A stretch of DNA of 55,700 bases from Alphaproteobacteria bacterium. GTDB taxonomy: Bacteria > Pseudomonadota > Alphaproteobacteria > UBA7887. Position numbers and translations under genes: made by a program. Shown in pieces: positions 1-9,483 of the stretch (the first letter of the stretch is position 1; every line of letters starts with the position of its first letter). Below the pieces are notes generated by a model that saw only the letters and a program-made list of their open reading frames with translations, did not search any database and was not told where the DNA came from. Where the stretch lies: NCBI GenBank assembly GCA_030739735.1, contig JASLYQ010000020.1, forward strand, positions 1 through 55,700. The letters run 5' to 3'.

Positions 1-283
1 CCTCAGTCGGGCGATCGCGATAGGCCGGCGCACCTGGGAGCCGCGCCAGGAAGGGGACAGTCGGCTCCGGCGTCACCGGTACATAAAGTGTCGCCATGGC
101 CTGGCCAACCGTCGGCTCTGAAGGCCCGTGCACAAGCAAGGCGGCAGGAGCATTGTCGCCACTACCGATGCCAACTAGCCAGCCGCCGGCAAAGCCAGCC
201 GCGACCAATATTGCGCCCGACAGTAGCGGGCGTAACTTCGCCCGGGCAGCGGCGATCGCTGCCGTCACGTCTTTTTTATTCAC
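1..283 (-). CDS. N-terminal part of a membrane-anchored protein, function unknown
   Basis: The frame is open from a GTG at 283-281 to the window edge, giving 94 residues. It starts MNKKDVTAAIAAARAK. A hydrophobic, glycine/alanine-rich stretch at about residues 18-42 reads as one membrane anchor or uncleaved signal, and a proline-rich segment follows. This suggests a periplasmic protein tethered to the inner membrane. A second in-frame GTG lies two codons upstream at 289. It diverges from trpG, where relatives often have trpE or a PpiD-type isomerase, but the visible part matches neither. I do not recognise the family, because the missing C-terminus would carry the domain. Confidence 0.5.
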   Translation of the reverse strand, partial: MNKKDVTAAIAAARAKLRPLLSGAILVAAGFAGGWLVGIGSGDNAPAALLVHGPSEPTVGQAMATLYVPVTPEPTVPFLARLPGAPAYRDRPTE

Positions 284-442
284 GCGCACAGCATAATCCC
301 AAGTCGCAACGGTTAAGAACCTATTTGATTGCTGGCCCGTCGCCTCTTGACGCCGGCCCGGCAGGCTGTTTTGTTGGCTTCTCCTGAGGGCCCGCGGAAA
401 CGGGTTCCACGTGCTCTGAGAAATTGCCTATAACCACATAGA

Positions 443-1027
443 ATGCTTGTCTTAATCGATAATTACGACAGCTTCACCTACAACCTTGTCCACTTCCTTG
501 GCGAGTTGGGGGCGGAAACGCGCGTGTACCGCAATGATGCGATCACGCCGGCCGGGGTGCTCGACCTCGCCCCCGACGCTATCGTTCTCTCGCCGGGTCC
601 CTGCTACCCCGACAAGGCCGGCATATGCCTCAGCCTGGTCGACGCCGCGGCAGGCAAAGTGCCCATGTTAGGCGTTTGCCTCGGTCACCAAAGCATCGGC
701 CAAGCCTTCGGCAGCAGAATCGTACGCGCACCTGTGCTGATGCACGGCAAGCTGAGCGCGGTCAAGCATACAGGATCGCCTCTATTTGCCGGTATCCCCT
801 CACCTTTCCGGGCAACTCGCTATCATTCTTTAGTCGTCGAGCGGGATAACCTACCCGAGGCCTTGGAAATTACCGCGGAGACAGAGGACGGCATCATCAT
901 GGGCCTCAGTCATCGCCAGCTTCCCATCCACGGGGTGCAGTTCCATCCCGAGAGCATCGCTTCGGAGCATGGCCACGCCCTGCTTGCCAATTTTCTCGAG
1001 ATGGCGGGCTCCAAGGTGACTGCCTGA
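443..1027 (+). CDS. trpG: Anthranilate synthase glutamine amidotransferase subunit (component II)
   Basis: This class I glutamine amidotransferase releases ammonia from glutamine for the TrpE subunit, the first step of tryptophan synthesis. It may also serve p-aminobenzoate synthesis as PabA. The 194 residues cover the whole family. The start [12 protein letters not shown] is typical, the nucleophile is Cys79 in [10 protein letters not shown], and the other triad members are His168 and Glu170 in QFHPES. Oxyanion-loop residues LSPGP sit at 49-53. It is first in a packed run; trpD begins 4 bases after its stop. No Shine-Dalgarno is visible. A TATAAC at 429-434 lies so close that a leaderless mRNA is possible, but no good -35 accompanies it. 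The partner trpE is not in the window. Confidence 0.95.
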   Translation: MLVLIDNYDSFTYNLVHFLGELGAETRVYRNDAITPAGVLDLAPDAIVLSPGPCYPDKAGICLSLVDAAAGKVPMLGVCLGHQSIGQAFGSRIVRAPVLMHGKLSAVKHTGSPLFAGIPSPFRATRYHSLVVERDNLPEALEITAETEDGIIMGLSHRQLPIHGVQFHPESIASEHGHALLANFLEMAGSKVTA

Positions 1028-1031
1028 TCCC

Positions 1032-2051
1032 ATGGCCGATATCAAACCTCTGATCGCCAAGCTTGCCACCGGCTCGACGCTCACCGAAGATGAGGCTCAC
1101 GAGGCCTTCGACATCATGATGTCTGGCGACGCGACGCCGTCCCAGACCGGCGCCTTCCTGATGGGCCTACGCGTGCGCGGCGAGACGGTCGACGAGATCA
1201 CCGGTGCCGCCAAGGCCATGCGGTTGAGGGCACTGGTGGTCAATGCCCCTCCCGACACGGTCGATACCTGTGGCACGGGCGGTGACGCCTCCGGCAGCTA
1301 CAATGTTTCGACGGGCGCTGCGCTGGTGGTGGCGGCCTGCGGTGTACCCGTCGCAAAGCACGGCAACCGAGCCTTGTCGTCGAAGTCGGGTTCGGCCGAC
1401 ATCCTCACCGCACTCGGCGTCAATATCGAAGCAGATATACCGCTCGTCGAGCGCGCCATCACCGAAGTCGGCATCGGCTTCCTGATGGCCCCGCGTCACC
1501 ATGGTGCCATGCGCCATGTCGCCGGCACTAGGGTCGAACTCGGCACGCGCACCATCTTCAACATCCTCGGCCCCCTCTCCAATCCGGCCGGCACCGAGCG
1601 CCAGGTGATCGGTGTCTTCGACGCCAAATGGCTGCGCCCCGTGGCCGAGGTCCTTGGCAAGCTCGGCTCGAGCCGGGTCTGGGTGGTGCATGGTGATGAC
1701 GGCATGGACGAGCTGACTACGACTGCCTCGTCCCAGGTCGCGGAACTGAGGGACGGCAACGTCTCCACCTTTTCCGTCACGCCCGAGGATGCCGGACTCA
1801 CCCGTGCCGCCGCGGCAGCGCTCAAAGGCGGTGATCCAAAGGAGAACGCGGCGGCCTTGCGCGCGGTCCTTGACGGCGAGGTCAGCGCCTATCGCGACAT
1901 CGTGCTGCTCAACGCGGCCGCGGCACTGGTGGTCGCGGAGCGGGCGGCGAATCTTGCTGAAGGCGTCGCCCAGGCTACGGCGGCCGTGGATGGCGGCAAG
2001 GCACGCGAGGTGTTGGCCAAGCTTGTCGACATCACCAACGGCAGCGCCTGA
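1032..2051 (+). CDS. trpD: Anthranilate phosphoribosyltransferase
   Basis: The enzyme transfers the phosphoribosyl group of PRPP to anthranilate, the second step of the tryptophan branch, in the cytoplasm. The 339 residues are normal length. The diagnostic PRPP/magnesium elements are present: GTGGD at 81-85, the NVST phosphate loop at 91-94, KHGNR at 109-113 and the second metal site MDE at 225-227. It follows trpG by 4 bases, and its stop codon shares one base with the trpC start (TGATG at 2049-2053), which implies translational coupling. Nothing looks damaged. Confidence 0.97.
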   Translation: MADIKPLIAKLATGSTLTEDEAHEAFDIMMSGDATPSQTGAFLMGLRVRGETVDEITGAAKAMRLRALVVNAPPDTVDTCGTGGDASGSYNVSTGAALVVAACGVPVAKHGNRALSSKSGSADILTALGVNIEADIPLVERAITEVGIGFLMAPRHHGAMRHVAGTRVELGTRTIFNILGPLSNPAGTERQVIGVFDAKWLRPVAEVLGKLGSSRVWVVHGDDGMDELTTTASSQVAELRDGNVSTFSVTPEDAGLTRAAAAALKGGDPKENAAALRAVLDGEVSAYRDIVLLNAAAALVVAERAANLAEGVAQATAAVDGGKAREVLAKLVDITNGSA

Positions 2052-2854
2052 TGAGTGACGTGCTAGCCCGCATCTGTGAGAATAAGCGGGCACATATCCG
2101 CGCTCGCAAGGCGGAACAGCCGTTGCCGAAACTGCTTGCCAAACTGCCGTCCGCAGCGCCGCCACGCAATTTCGTCGGCGCGCTCGATGCCGCCGCTACA
2201 GAAGGCATCGGCCTGATCGCGGAGATCAAGAGGAGTTCACCAAGCAAAGGTCTGATCCGGACCGATTTTGATCCCCCCGCCCTTGCCCGCGCCTACGCCG
2301 ACGGTGGCGCAAGCTGCCTTTCAGTACTCACCGATACGCCCTATTTCCAGGGTGAGGACGCCCATCTCAGCACGGCGCGTGATGCCGTCTCACTGCCTGC
2401 CCTACGCAAAGATTTCATGCTCGATCCCTACCAGGTGATCGAGGCTCGACTTCTCGGTGCTGACTGCATACTGCTGATTATGGCGGCGCTCGGCGATGGT
2501 CAAGCGAAGGAGTTGGAAGCCGCAGCGATCGAGGCCGGCATGGCGGTCCTTATCGAGATCCATGATGCCGCCGAGTTGGAGCGGGCGCTGGCCCATCTCG
2601 ACAGTCCCTTGATCGGGATCAATAACCGTAATCTCAAAACCCTTAGTGTGGATATCGCGACGACCGAGCAATTGGCGCCACTTGTCCCCCAAGGGCGCCA
2701 GGTAGTCTGCGAGAGCGGCATCGCCAGCCCGGCCGACATCGCGCGCATGCGACGCGCCGGGGTATATCGTTTTTTGATCGGGGAATTTTTGATGCGCCAA
2801 GACGAGGTGACGACCGCGGTACGCGCGCTACTAACGCCAGAAAAGGTAACCTAA
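2051..2854 (+). CDS. trpC: Indole-3-glycerol-phosphate synthase
   Basis: The enzyme closes the indole ring by decarboxylative cyclisation of CdRP to indole-3-glycerol phosphate. This is a single-function TIM barrel of 267 residues, without the TrpF domain fused in enterics. Catalytic and binding residues are in place: Lys60 in [10 protein letters not shown], Lys120 in LRKDF, Glu169 in IEIHD, Asn192 in GINNRNL, and Glu221 in ESGI. It starts on the last base of the trpD stop and ends one base before moaC, so trpGDC and the cofactor genes probably share a transcript. trpF, trpB and trpA are not here. Confidence 0.97.
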   Translation: MSDVLARICENKRAHIRARKAEQPLPKLLAKLPSAAPPRNFVGALDAAATEGIGLIAEIKRSSPSKGLIRTDFDPPALARAYADGGASCLSVLTDTPYFQGEDAHLSTARDAVSLPALRKDFMLDPYQVIEARLLGADCILLIMAALGDGQAKELEAAAIEAGMAVLIEIHDAAELERALAHLDSPLIGINNRNLKTLSVDIATTEQLAPLVPQGRQVVCESGIASPADIARMRRAGVYRFLIGEFLMRQDEVTTAVRALLTPEKVT

Positions 2855-2855
2855 G

Positions 2856-3332
2856 ATGGCCGACTTCACCCATTTTGACGCCGACGGCAAGGCTATGATG
2901 GTCAATGTCGGCGCCAAGGACGTGACTGAGCGGATCGCAGTCGCGGGTGCCCGCGTGTTGATGGCGCCCGAGACGCTGCGCATGATCATGGCCGGCGATC
3001 ACAAGAAGGGCGATGTGCTTGGCGTAGCGCGCCTCGCCGGCATCATGGCGGCCAAGCGCACGCCCGACCTGATTCCGCTCTGCCACCCGTTGACCCTAAC
3101 CCTGGTGGCGGTCGATTTGGAATGCGTCGAAGCGGACAACGCAGTCGATATCACCGCGACCTGCAAGCTCAAGGGCCGGACCGGCGTGGAGATGGAAGCG
3201 CTGACCGCGGCGTCCGTCGCCGCGCTCACCATCTATGACATGTGCAAAGCCGTCGACAGGGGCATGCGTATCAGCGAAATACGATTGCGCCACAAGTCCG
3301 GCGGCAAATCAGGAACTTACAATGCCGACTAA
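2856..3332 (+). CDS. moaC: Cyclic pyranopterin monophosphate synthase
   Basis: MoaC converts 3',8-cyclo-7,8-dihydro-GTP, made by MoaA, to cyclic pyranopterin monophosphate, the first stable molybdopterin precursor. The 158 residues align without gaps to the Escherichia coli numbering of active-site residues: Lys51, His77 in PLCHPL, Glu112 and Glu114 in VEMEA, Asp128 and Lys131 in YDMCK. It begins one base after the trpC stop and overlaps moeA by 11 bases. Placing moaC-moeA directly after trpC is a recurrent alphaproteobacterial arrangement. Confidence 0.97.
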   Translation: MADFTHFDADGKAMMVNVGAKDVTERIAVAGARVLMAPETLRMIMAGDHKKGDVLGVARLAGIMAAKRTPDLIPLCHPLTLTLVAVDLECVEADNAVDITATCKLKGRTGVEMEALTAASVAALTIYDMCKAVDRGMRISEIRLRHKSGGKSGTYNAD

Positions 3333-4545
3333 CTTGATACCCGTCGCCGACGCCCTTGCCAGGGTGATCGGTGCCATACCCCTATTGCCTGCTGAACAGG
3401 TGCCCGTCGCCGAAGCGTTGGGGCGCGTCGTCGCCGAGACGGTGGTCTCACGACGCACCCAGCCGCCGGCCAATGTCTCGGCCATGGACGGTTATGCAGT
3501 GCGCGTCGCTGATGTGAAAGAGGTTCCAACCACGCTCACCCGCATCGGCGAATCCGCGGCGGGTAGCGCCTATGGTGGCAGCGTCGGGGCTGGTGGAGCG
3601 GTACGCATCTTCACAGGTGCGCCGGTACCGGCAGGCGCCGACTGCATCATCATCCAGGAGGATACCGAGGCCGATGGTGACCGGGTCATAGTCAAGGAAG
3701 CTGGGCGTCCGGGACGTCACATCCGCCTCGCCGGGCTCGATTTTCGCGACGGTGACGTGGGTATTGAGGCCGGCACGCTGCTGACAGCGCGGCACCTGGC
3801 GCTTGCAGCCGCCATGAACCGGCCCTGGCTCGCAGTGCGCCAGCGCCCACGCGTCGCCATTCTGGCCACCGGTGACGAGATCGTCATGCCGGGAGATCCC
3901 ATTGGCGAGAGCCAAATCGTGAGCTCTAATTCGCTCGCCTTGGCAGCCGTAGTCTCCGCCTGCGGTGCCGAGCCCATAGTGTTGGGTATCGCGCCCGACG
4001 ATGCCGACACGCTCGGCGCCATGGCTGAGGGCGCGACCGGCAACGACATGCTAGTGACCACCGGCGGCGTCTCAGTCGGCGATCACGATCTCGTCGCCAA
4101 GGTGCTCGGCGAGCAAGGTCTCAACATTGACTTCTGGCGCATCGCCATGCGCCCCGGAAAGCCGCTGTTGTTCGGTAACCTGCTCGGCACACCATTCCTC
4201 GGCCTGCCAGGCAATCCTGTCTCGGCGCTGGTCTGTGCCCTAGTCTTCCTGCGCCCATCTCTGATTGCAATGCAAGGCATGACCGCCACCGACGATTTTC
4301 GCCAGGCACGCCTCACCGCACCGTTGCGCGCCAACGACCAACGCCAGGACTATCTGCGCGCCAAGCTGCGCCACGGCAAAGACGGCGCACTCAAAGTCGA
4401 GGCGTTCACGGTTCAGGACAGCTCCATGCTGTCCGCCCTGGCAGACGCCGACGCCCTGATCCTGCGCCCGCCCCATGCGCCCGCAGCCGAAGCCGGCGAC
4501 ATGGTTGACGTCTTGATGTTCCCAGGCGGTATGGTGACCTTCTGA
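3322..4545 (+). CDS. moeA: Molybdopterin molybdenumtransferase
   Basis: MoeA inserts molybdate into adenylylated molybdopterin to finish the molybdenum cofactor. A longer reading from 3235 is open, but the natural start is the ATG at 3322: AGGA lies 7 bases upstream and the product then begins [12 protein letters not shown], giving 407 residues. Family landmarks are AMDGYAV at 54-60, TGDEIVMPG at 183-191, TTGGVSVGD at 246-254, PGKP at 278-281 and GLPGNPVS at 294-301. The gene starts inside the end of moaC and is the last of this run. The lexA promoter begins 6 bases after its stop. Confidence 0.96.
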   Translation: MPTNLIPVADALARVIGAIPLLPAEQVPVAEALGRVVAETVVSRRTQPPANVSAMDGYAVRVADVKEVPTTLTRIGESAAGSAYGGSVGAGGAVRIFTGAPVPAGADCIIIQEDTEADGDRVIVKEAGRPGRHIRLAGLDFRDGDVGIEAGTLLTARHLALAAAMNRPWLAVRQRPRVAILATGDEIVMPGDPIGESQIVSSNSLALAAVVSACGAEPIVLGIAPDDADTLGAMAEGATGNDMLVTTGGVSVGDHDLVAKVLGEQGLNIDFWRIAMRPGKPLLFGNLLGTPFLGLPGNPVSALVCALVFLRPSLIAMQGMTATDDFRQARLTAPLRANDQRQDYLRAKLRHGKDGALKVEAFTVQDSSMLSALADADALILRPPHAPAAEAGDMVDVLMFPGGMVTF

Positions 4546-4550
4546 GTTAC

Positions 4551-4579
4551 TTGACAGGCAAGCGGAACCAAACTAGAAC
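4551..4579 (+). promoter_or_regulatory. lexA promoter with overlapping SOS box
   Basis: TTGACA (4551-4556), a 17-base spacer and TAGAAC (4574-4579) make a strong sigma70-type promoter. A direct repeat GAAC-N7-GAAC occupies 4565-4579, the form of LexA operator known in alphaproteobacteria (GAAC/GTTC-N7 direct repeat rather than the enteric CTG-N10-CAG palindrome). The operator covers the -10, so bound LexA should block RNA polymerase. The 5' leader before the lexA ATG would be about 40 bases. That LexA represses its own gene here is inferred from the site and from the family. Confidence 0.85.
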
Positions 4580-4626
4580 ATGTGCCAACGTTTCGGTTTT
4601 GTTCTAGATATTGTGGCGGTGATGTC

Positions 4627-5313
4627 ATGTTGACCCGCAAGCAGTACGATCTGTTGCTCTTCATCAATCGGCGGCTTGAGGAGAACGGCATCTCGCCCTC
4701 CTTCGAGGAGATGAAGGAGGCGCTTGGACTGCGCTCCAAATCCGGTGTACATCGGCTGATCACCGGGCTGGAAGAGCGCGGCTTCATTCGTCGCCTACCG
4801 CATCGGGCTCGTGCACTGGAAGTGCTAAAGGCGCCAGAGGAGTCGGGCGCTGCAGCCAAAGCGACGCAGGAGGCGTCCGCTAACGTAGTGCGCCCCAATT
4901 TTGCCAGTAAACCTGTCGCCGCTGAGGCTTCGGCCGTGGCCCTACCCCTGTTCGGCCGCATCGCCGCGGGCACGCCGATTGAGGCCCTGAGCGAGCCCGA
5001 GCGCACCGTTGATATCCCACCCTCCATGCTTGGCCGAGGCGAGCACTATGCCTTGGAGATCGCCGGCGATTCGATGATCGATGCGGGCATCCGAGACGGC
5101 GATGTAGCGGTCATCCGGCGCAGCGACACCGCCGACAACGGCGATATAGTCGTAGCCTTGCTCGACGATCACGAGGCCACCCTCAAACGCCTACGCCGCA
5201 AGGGAAAGTCGGTGGCACTCGAGCCGGCCAATGCAGTCTACGAGACGCGTATCTTCGGGCCTGACAGGGTCAAAGTCCAAGGTCGTCTCGTCGGCCTTAT
5301 TCGCCACTACTGA
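4627..5313 (+). CDS. lexA: SOS-response repressor and self-cleaving protease LexA
   Basis: LexA represses DNA-damage genes and cleaves itself when RecA filaments form. The start at 4627 ([10 protein letters not shown]) is chosen over an upstream ATG at 4582 because it gives the standard LexA N-terminus and 228 residues. The winged helix occupies about 1-65. The linker at 66-100 is alanine-rich and longer than in E. coli. The scissile Ala114-Gly115 is followed by the S24 domain with the Ser149 (GDSM) and Lys187 (TLKR) dyad. Both catalytic residues and the cleavage site are intact, so the protein should be inducible. Confidence 0.97.
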   Translation: MLTRKQYDLLLFINRRLEENGISPSFEEMKEALGLRSKSGVHRLITGLEERGFIRRLPHRARALEVLKAPEESGAAAKATQEASANVVRPNFASKPVAAEASAVALPLFGRIAAGTPIEALSEPERTVDIPPSMLGRGEHYALEIAGDSMIDAGIRDGDVAVIRRSDTADNGDIVVALLDDHEATLKRLRRKGKSVALEPANAVYETRIFGPDRVKVQGRLVGLIRHY

Positions 5314-5379
5314 GATCGCGCGCTCCTTGGGCAGCGACCGTGCTTCTCGGCTGCCCGGCAAACGAGGCACTTCAGCCCC

Positions 5380-5674
5380 GCCGCACAGCCGTAGCGCGTG
5401 GGCGCCGGGGCACCGAATATCGAAACGGTCTATGAACGGCCCGCCGCTGCAGGCGCAACGTACCAAAACCAAGCTCACCGGCAGATCGGCACTCGCGCAA
5501 ACCTCGGCGATCGCGCGTGGACCTTTGATAGGCGCGACGGTTGGCCCGCCACAGGCAGGTCTCGCCGACAAACTGGGAGACCCGAGTGCTCGACAGCACC
5601 ATAAGCCCGTCATCGCTGAGCAGGAAAATTCTAAGATCCGATAACTTGACGCAGTCCAACTTCCTCGTTCGCAA
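5380..5674 (-). pseudogene. comEC: Remnant of the C-terminus of comEC (DNA uptake channel), frameshifted
   Basis: Two minus-strand frames carry consecutive pieces of what looks like the extreme C-terminus of an alphaproteobacterial ComEC. The first frame (about 5640-5548) reads SDDGLMVLSSTR and then FVGETCLWR. The second (about 5526-5379) reads AIAEVCASADLPVSLV and then IDRFDIRCPGAHAL, resembling the family's terminal IDRFDL-x-GAHAL pattern. The frame switches near 5530-5548. The membrane channel and most of the metallo-beta-lactamase-like domain are missing, because gltX starts 70 bases away. In relatives comEC lies between lexA and gltX on this strand, so position supports the call. Identification is from memory of the family, not a search. 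Confidence 0.65.
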
Positions 5675-5743
5675 TTAGGCGTTCGCCCCCGCAACGCGAG
5701 TATGCTAGGTAGCGCGCGCCTTTGCCATCGCCTCTCGGGGGCC

Positions 5744-7138
5744 ATGACCATGACCGTCGTCACCCGTTTCGCTCCCTCACCCACCGGCTTTCTGCATATA
5801 GGCGGGGCGCGGACAGCCTTGTTCAACTGGCTCTTTGCGCGCCATCATGGCGGCCGCTTCCTGCTGCGCATCGAGGATACTGACAGCGCGCGCTCGACCA
5901 AAGCGGCGGTGGAAGCCATTTTTAACGGTTTGCGCTGGCTTGAACTCGATTGGGATGGCGAGCCTGTGCACCAAGCTACCCGTGCCGAGCGCCACGCCAA
6001 GGTCGCGGCCGGTCTGCTTGACACGGGCCTTGCCTATAGCTGCTACTGCACACTGGAGGAGTTGGCTAAGATGCGCGAGGAAGCGCGCGCCGAGGGTCGT
6101 GCACGCCTCTATGACGGGCGCTGGCGCGACCGCGATCCGAGCGCAGCCCCGCCCGATATTCGACCAGTGATCCGCTTCAAGGCGCCGCTCGAGGGCGAGA
6201 CGGTGATCGAGGACAGCGTGCAGGGCCGCGTCAGCCAAAGCAACGCCCAGCTTGACGACATGATATTGATACGCGCCGACGGCACACCTACTTACATGCT
6301 ATCGGTGGTAGTCGACGACCACGACATGGGCATCACGCATGTCATTCGCGGTGACGATCACCTGAACAACGCTTTTCGCCAGACGGGACTCTACTGCGCA
6401 CTTGGCTGGGAGCCCCCGATATTCGCACATATGCCGCTAACCCACGGCGCCGATGGGGCCAAATTATCGAAACGCCACGGCGCGCTCGGCGTCGATGCGT
6501 ACCACGACATGGGCATACTACCCGAGGCCATGCGCAACTATCTGCTCAGGCTTGGCTGGTCGCATGGTGACGACGAGATCATCTCGACCGAGCAGGCCAT
6601 CCAATGGTTCGACCTCGACGGCATCGGCCGCGCTGCCGCCCGCTTCGACATGACCAAGCTCGAAAGCCTCAACGGTCACTACATCCGTGAGGCCGAAGAC
6701 GACCGCCTGCTGGCGCTGGTGCTGCCACTCATTGTGGGCAATATCAACGACGCAGGCCGGGCCAGGCTGCTGGCCGGCATGGCAGGTCTCAAGCCCCGCG
6801 CCATCACGCTGTTAGCGCTGGCAGAGGCGGGGCGCTTTTACGCGATCGGAGAAACGCCCGCGATGTCGGACAAGGCAGCAAAGTTGCTCGACGCAGAAGC
6901 CCGTGGCAGACTCGGTGCTCTGGCAAAGGAGCTTGCAGCACTTCCCAACTGGGACGAGGAGTCGCTGGAGATTGCGGTGCGCGGGTTTGCCGAGGCGCAG
7001 AAGCTCAAGCTCGGCAGGATTGCCCAGCCCCTGCGCGCGGCGCTTACAGGTAGCACTACTTCGCCCGGCATGTTCGAAGTTCTTGCCGTTCTGGGTCGCG
7101 AACAGACCTTGGCGCGACTCTCCGAGATAGCAGACTAA
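5744..7138 (+). CDS. gltX: Glutamate--tRNA ligase
   Basis: This class I aminoacyl-tRNA synthetase charges tRNA-Glu, and in many alphaproteobacteria also tRNA-Gln for transamidation by GatCAB. Of the possible starts, ATG 5744 or ATG 5750 follows a G-rich ribosome-binding stretch (5737-5741) and gives the usual N-terminus with [15 protein letters not shown]. An ATG at 5702 would add an unconserved tail. From 5744 the product is 464 residues. The HIGH-type motif HIGG is at 18-21 and the KMSKS-type motif KLSKRHG at 240-246. The C-terminal anticodon-binding region is complete. Confidence 0.96.
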   Translation: MTMTVVTRFAPSPTGFLHIGGARTALFNWLFARHHGGRFLLRIEDTDSARSTKAAVEAIFNGLRWLELDWDGEPVHQATRAERHAKVAAGLLDTGLAYSCYCTLEELAKMREEARAEGRARLYDGRWRDRDPSAAPPDIRPVIRFKAPLEGETVIEDSVQGRVSQSNAQLDDMILIRADGTPTYMLSVVVDDHDMGITHVIRGDDHLNNAFRQTGLYCALGWEPPIFAHMPLTHGADGAKLSKRHGALGVDAYHDMGILPEAMRNYLLRLGWSHGDDEIISTEQAIQWFDLDGIGRAAARFDMTKLESLNGHYIREAEDDRLLALVLPLIVGNINDAGRARLLAGMAGLKPRAITLLALAEAGRFYAIGETPAMSDKAAKLLDAEARGRLGALAKELAALPNWDEESLEIAVRGFAEAQKLKLGRIAQPLRAALTGSTTSPGMFEVLAVLGREQTLARLSEIAD

Positions 7139-7749
7139 CGACCGTATAGAAAAGTGTCAGCAAGACCGCCTAGGCCATGCGTATCCAGCTCCGCATAGCC
7201 GTAACGCGAGCACACCACAAGCTTATCGATCGCCACAAGTAACGCCAGATCGCAAGACGTGCCAGGGACCACTATATCAAGAACCGAGTTATCAATGATC
7301 GCGGCAAGCAGCGTTACCGGTGGAGCGTCGCCTTGTATGCCTCAACTACGTGAAAGTCGGGGGTGCCTATTTAGGTGTTGCCGCGAATTCTCATACCACA
7401 TAAGGACCCGCTCCGCTTCATGATTTGCGTTTTCGAAGAGGCCCGTATCGCCGTCACCGCGGAGGGGCTCCCTTCGAGCCACGATTTGAAGGCCACCTGC
7501 GCACGCTTTATAGCGTCGACGAGGATACCATTGAGCGCGCCTTTTATCGTATTGAATCCGAATTTTTTTAGTGATGTATTATATTAATAAAAAATGATAA
7601 TTAATTATAACTAATAATAATTATTTCATTCTTATATTTCATAATCTCTGTTGAAATTTGCCAATTCTTGGGCGAGTTAGTATGTTCCAGACCCCGCGCG
7701 CGGGCCTTTCCTGGCCGGCCGTCCCAGCCAACAGAAAAAGGATTCTTTA
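7139..7749. other. 611-base gap between gltX and gltA: possible gene debris and an AT-rich stretch
   Basis: No intact gene is convincing here. On the minus strand 7341-7135 is open for 68 codons without an ATG; it reads LLAAIIDNSVLDIVVPG and ends DTFLYGR inside the gltX stop region. Its amino-acid make-up looks protein-like, so it may be the tail of a lost gene. On the plus strand a 70-codon reading from a GTG at 7375 has no ribosome-binding site. From about 7560 to 7650 the DNA turns strikingly AT-rich, unlike its surroundings, and leads into the gltA promoter. A GC-rich palindromic CCCGCGCGCGGG lies in the gltA leader. Confidence 0.4.
7658..7686 (+). promoter_or_regulatory. Probable gltA promoter
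   Basis: TTGCCA (7658-7663), 17 bases and TATGTT (7681-7686) fit a sigma70-type promoter just downstream of an AT-rich tract that could act as an UP-like element. Transcription would begin near 7693 and give a leader of about 57 bases with a purine-rich AAAAAGGA ribosome-binding site ending 8 bases before the ATG. The same TTGCCA-N17-TATGT pattern is seen upstream of rpsB. Confidence 0.5.
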
Positions 7750-9069
7750 ATGGCAGAGCAGGCCGCCATATCGCGAGTCGCGGGAAGCGTCACATTGACC
7801 GACACCGAAACCGGCAAACTCGTTGAATTACCCGTGATCAAGGGGACAATTGGGCCGGATGTCATTGATGTGCGCCGGCTCTACGCCGAGACCGGCCGCT
7901 TTACCTACGATCCGGGCTTCACTTCGACCGGCAGCGCTGAATCCGCCATCACCTATATCGACGGTGAGGCGGGCATCCTGTTACACCGCGGCTATGCGAT
8001 CGAGGAGCTAGCTGAGAAATCCGACTTTATGGAGGTTGCATACCTGCTGCTAGACGGCGAGCTCCCCTCCACCAAGGAAAAGGAGACGTTCGTGCACAAC
8101 GTCTCTTACCACACCATGATCCACGAGCAGCTGACCCACCTCTATCGGGGCTTTCGGCGCGACGCACACCCGATGGCGGTGCTGATTGGCGTGGTCGGCG
8201 CCATGTCGGCCTTCTACCACGACGCCATGGACATCAATGATCCGCGCCAACGCACGATCATCTCACACCGCCTAATCGCCAAAATGCCGACGATCGCAGC
8301 CATGGCCTACAAATTCTCGATCGGTCAACCCTTCATTTATCCGCGCAACGACCTAAGCTATGCAGAGAACTTTCTGCACATGCTATTCGCAGTACCAGCC
8401 GAGGAATACGAGGTCAATCCGGTGCTGTCGCGCGCCGTCGACCGCATTCTCATCCTGCATGCGGATCACGAGCAAAACGCCTCGACCTCAACAGTGCGCC
8501 TCGCCGGCTCGTCTGGTGCCAACCCCTTTGCCTGCATTGCTGCCGGCATTGCCTCGCTGTGGGGGCCGGCCCACGGAGGCGCCAACGAGGCAGTGCTGCG
8601 CATGCTCGAGGAGATCGGCGATGTCAGCCGTATCTCCGAGTTCATCGCCCGCGCCAAGGACAAGAATGATCCCTTCCGCCTGATGGGCTTCGGCCATCGA
8701 GTCTACAAGAATTACGATCCGCGTGCGTCGGTAATGCGGGAATCGGCCCACGCGGTGCTAGCCGAGCTCGGCGTGCAAGACGAGCCGTTGCTCAAGCTTG
8801 CCATGGCGCTGGAGAAGCTAGCGCTCGAGGACAAGTACTTCGTCGATCGCAAGCTGTTTCCCAACGTCGATTTCTATTCCGGCATCATCTTGCGTGCCAT
8901 GGGCATCCCGGTGGACCTGTTCACGGTGATATTCGCCGTGGCGCGGACTGTCGGTTGGGTCGCCCAGTGGAACGAGATGATCGAAGACCCGAGCCAAAAG
9001 ATAGGTCGCCCGCGCCAGCTTTATGTCGGCGCAGCGCAGCGCGCCTGGGTGCCGATAGAGCAGCGCTGA
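7750..9069 (+). CDS. gltA: Citrate synthase (type II, hexameric family)
   Basis: The enzyme condenses oxaloacetate and acetyl-CoA to citrate, the entry step of the TCA cycle. The 439 residues match the longer Gram-negative type. Active-site landmarks are present: the histidine of [10 protein letters not shown], the glycine-rich [10 protein letters not shown] with its catalytic histidine, [13 protein letters not shown], and the catalytic aspartate segment PNVDFYSG. A good ribosome-binding site precedes the ATG. The gene has its own promoter and converges on gloA, with only 2 bases between their stop codons. Confidence 0.97.
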   Translation: MAEQAAISRVAGSVTLTDTETGKLVELPVIKGTIGPDVIDVRRLYAETGRFTYDPGFTSTGSAESAITYIDGEAGILLHRGYAIEELAEKSDFMEVAYLLLDGELPSTKEKETFVHNVSYHTMIHEQLTHLYRGFRRDAHPMAVLIGVVGAMSAFYHDAMDINDPRQRTIISHRLIAKMPTIAAMAYKFSIGQPFIYPRNDLSYAENFLHMLFAVPAEEYEVNPVLSRAVDRILILHADHEQNASTSTVRLAGSSGANPFACIAAGIASLWGPAHGGANEAVLRMLEEIGDVSRISEFIARAKDKNDPFRLMGFGHRVYKNYDPRASVMRESAHAVLAELGVQDEPLLKLAMALEKLALEDKYFVDRKLFPNVDFYSGIILRAMGIPVDLFTVIFAVARTVGWVAQWNEMIEDPSQKIGRPRQLYVGAAQRAWVPIEQR

Positions 9070-9079
9070 AATCAGCGCT
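9062..9079. repeat. Perfect inverted repeat spanning the gltA and gloA stop codons
   Basis: AGCGCTGA (9062-9069) and TCAGCGCT (9072-9079) are exact reverse complements separated by AA. The gltA stop TGA ends the left arm and the gloA stop, read on the other strand, is the start of the right arm. Transcripts from either side could fold a short 8-pair stem. There is no T-run, so this is not a classical intrinsic terminator. It may protect 3' ends or limit convergent read-through. Confidence 0.5.
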
Positions 9080-9473
9080 CGATAAGCTCTATCTTGTAGC
9101 CGTCTGGATCTTCAACAAAGGCGATTACGGTCGAGCCATGCTTCATTGGCCCCGGCTCGCGCACTACCTTGGCGCCCGCTTCCGACAGCGCCTGACAGGT
9201 TCCATAAATATCGGGCACACCAAGCGCTACGTGCCCGTAGCCACTGCCAAGATCGTAAGGCCCGTCCTGATCCCAGTTCTGGGTCAACTCAATCGCGCTA
9301 TGGCTTTCCTCAGACCCATAGCTGACAAATGCCAGAGTAAAACGCCCGCCCGGGAAGTCAGTCTTCCGCAGCAAGTCCATACCCAGTAAACGGGTGTAGA
9401 AATCGAGCGACGCATCTAGGTCCTTAACTCGGATCATCGTATGCAGCATCCGCGGTTGGACTGCCTCAGCCAT
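9072..9473 (-). CDS. gloA: Lactoylglutathione lyase (glyoxalase I)
   Basis: The enzyme isomerises the hemithioacetal of methylglyoxal and glutathione to S-lactoylglutathione for detoxification. The start at 9473 has a strong purine-rich site (GGAGACGGAGA) just upstream and gives 133 residues, the compact Ni/Co-type length. The four metal ligands expected in this VOC-fold family are visible: His11 (MLHTMIRV), Glu62 (IELTQNW), His81 (GYGHVAL) and Glu129 (KIELIE). The signatures REPGPMK and VEDPDGYKIEL are intact. It lies 10 bases after lpxB and is probably the last gene of the lipid A operon. Confidence 0.93.
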   Translation of the reverse strand: MAEAVQPRMLHTMIRVKDLDASLDFYTRLLGMDLLRKTDFPGGRFTLAFVSYGSEESHSAIELTQNWDQDGPYDLGSGYGHVALGVPDIYGTCQALSEAGAKVVREPGPMKHGSTVIAFVEDPDGYKIELIER

Positions 9474-9483
9474 TCTCCGTCTC

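Noticed and set aside
1167-2165. A 332-codon open frame on the minus strand opposite trpD-trpC
   Set aside because: It lies fully antisense to two intact catalytic genes and has no family features; high GC keeps such frames open.
5231-5644. A 137-codon plus-strand frame after lexA
   Set aside because: It begins inside lexA in another frame and covers the comEC remnant on the opposite strand; no ribosome-binding site or family features.
7375-7587. A 70-codon plus-strand frame starting with GTG before gltA
   Set aside because: No ribosome-binding site and no recognisable sequence; it ends in the AT-rich tract. It is described only within the gap entry.
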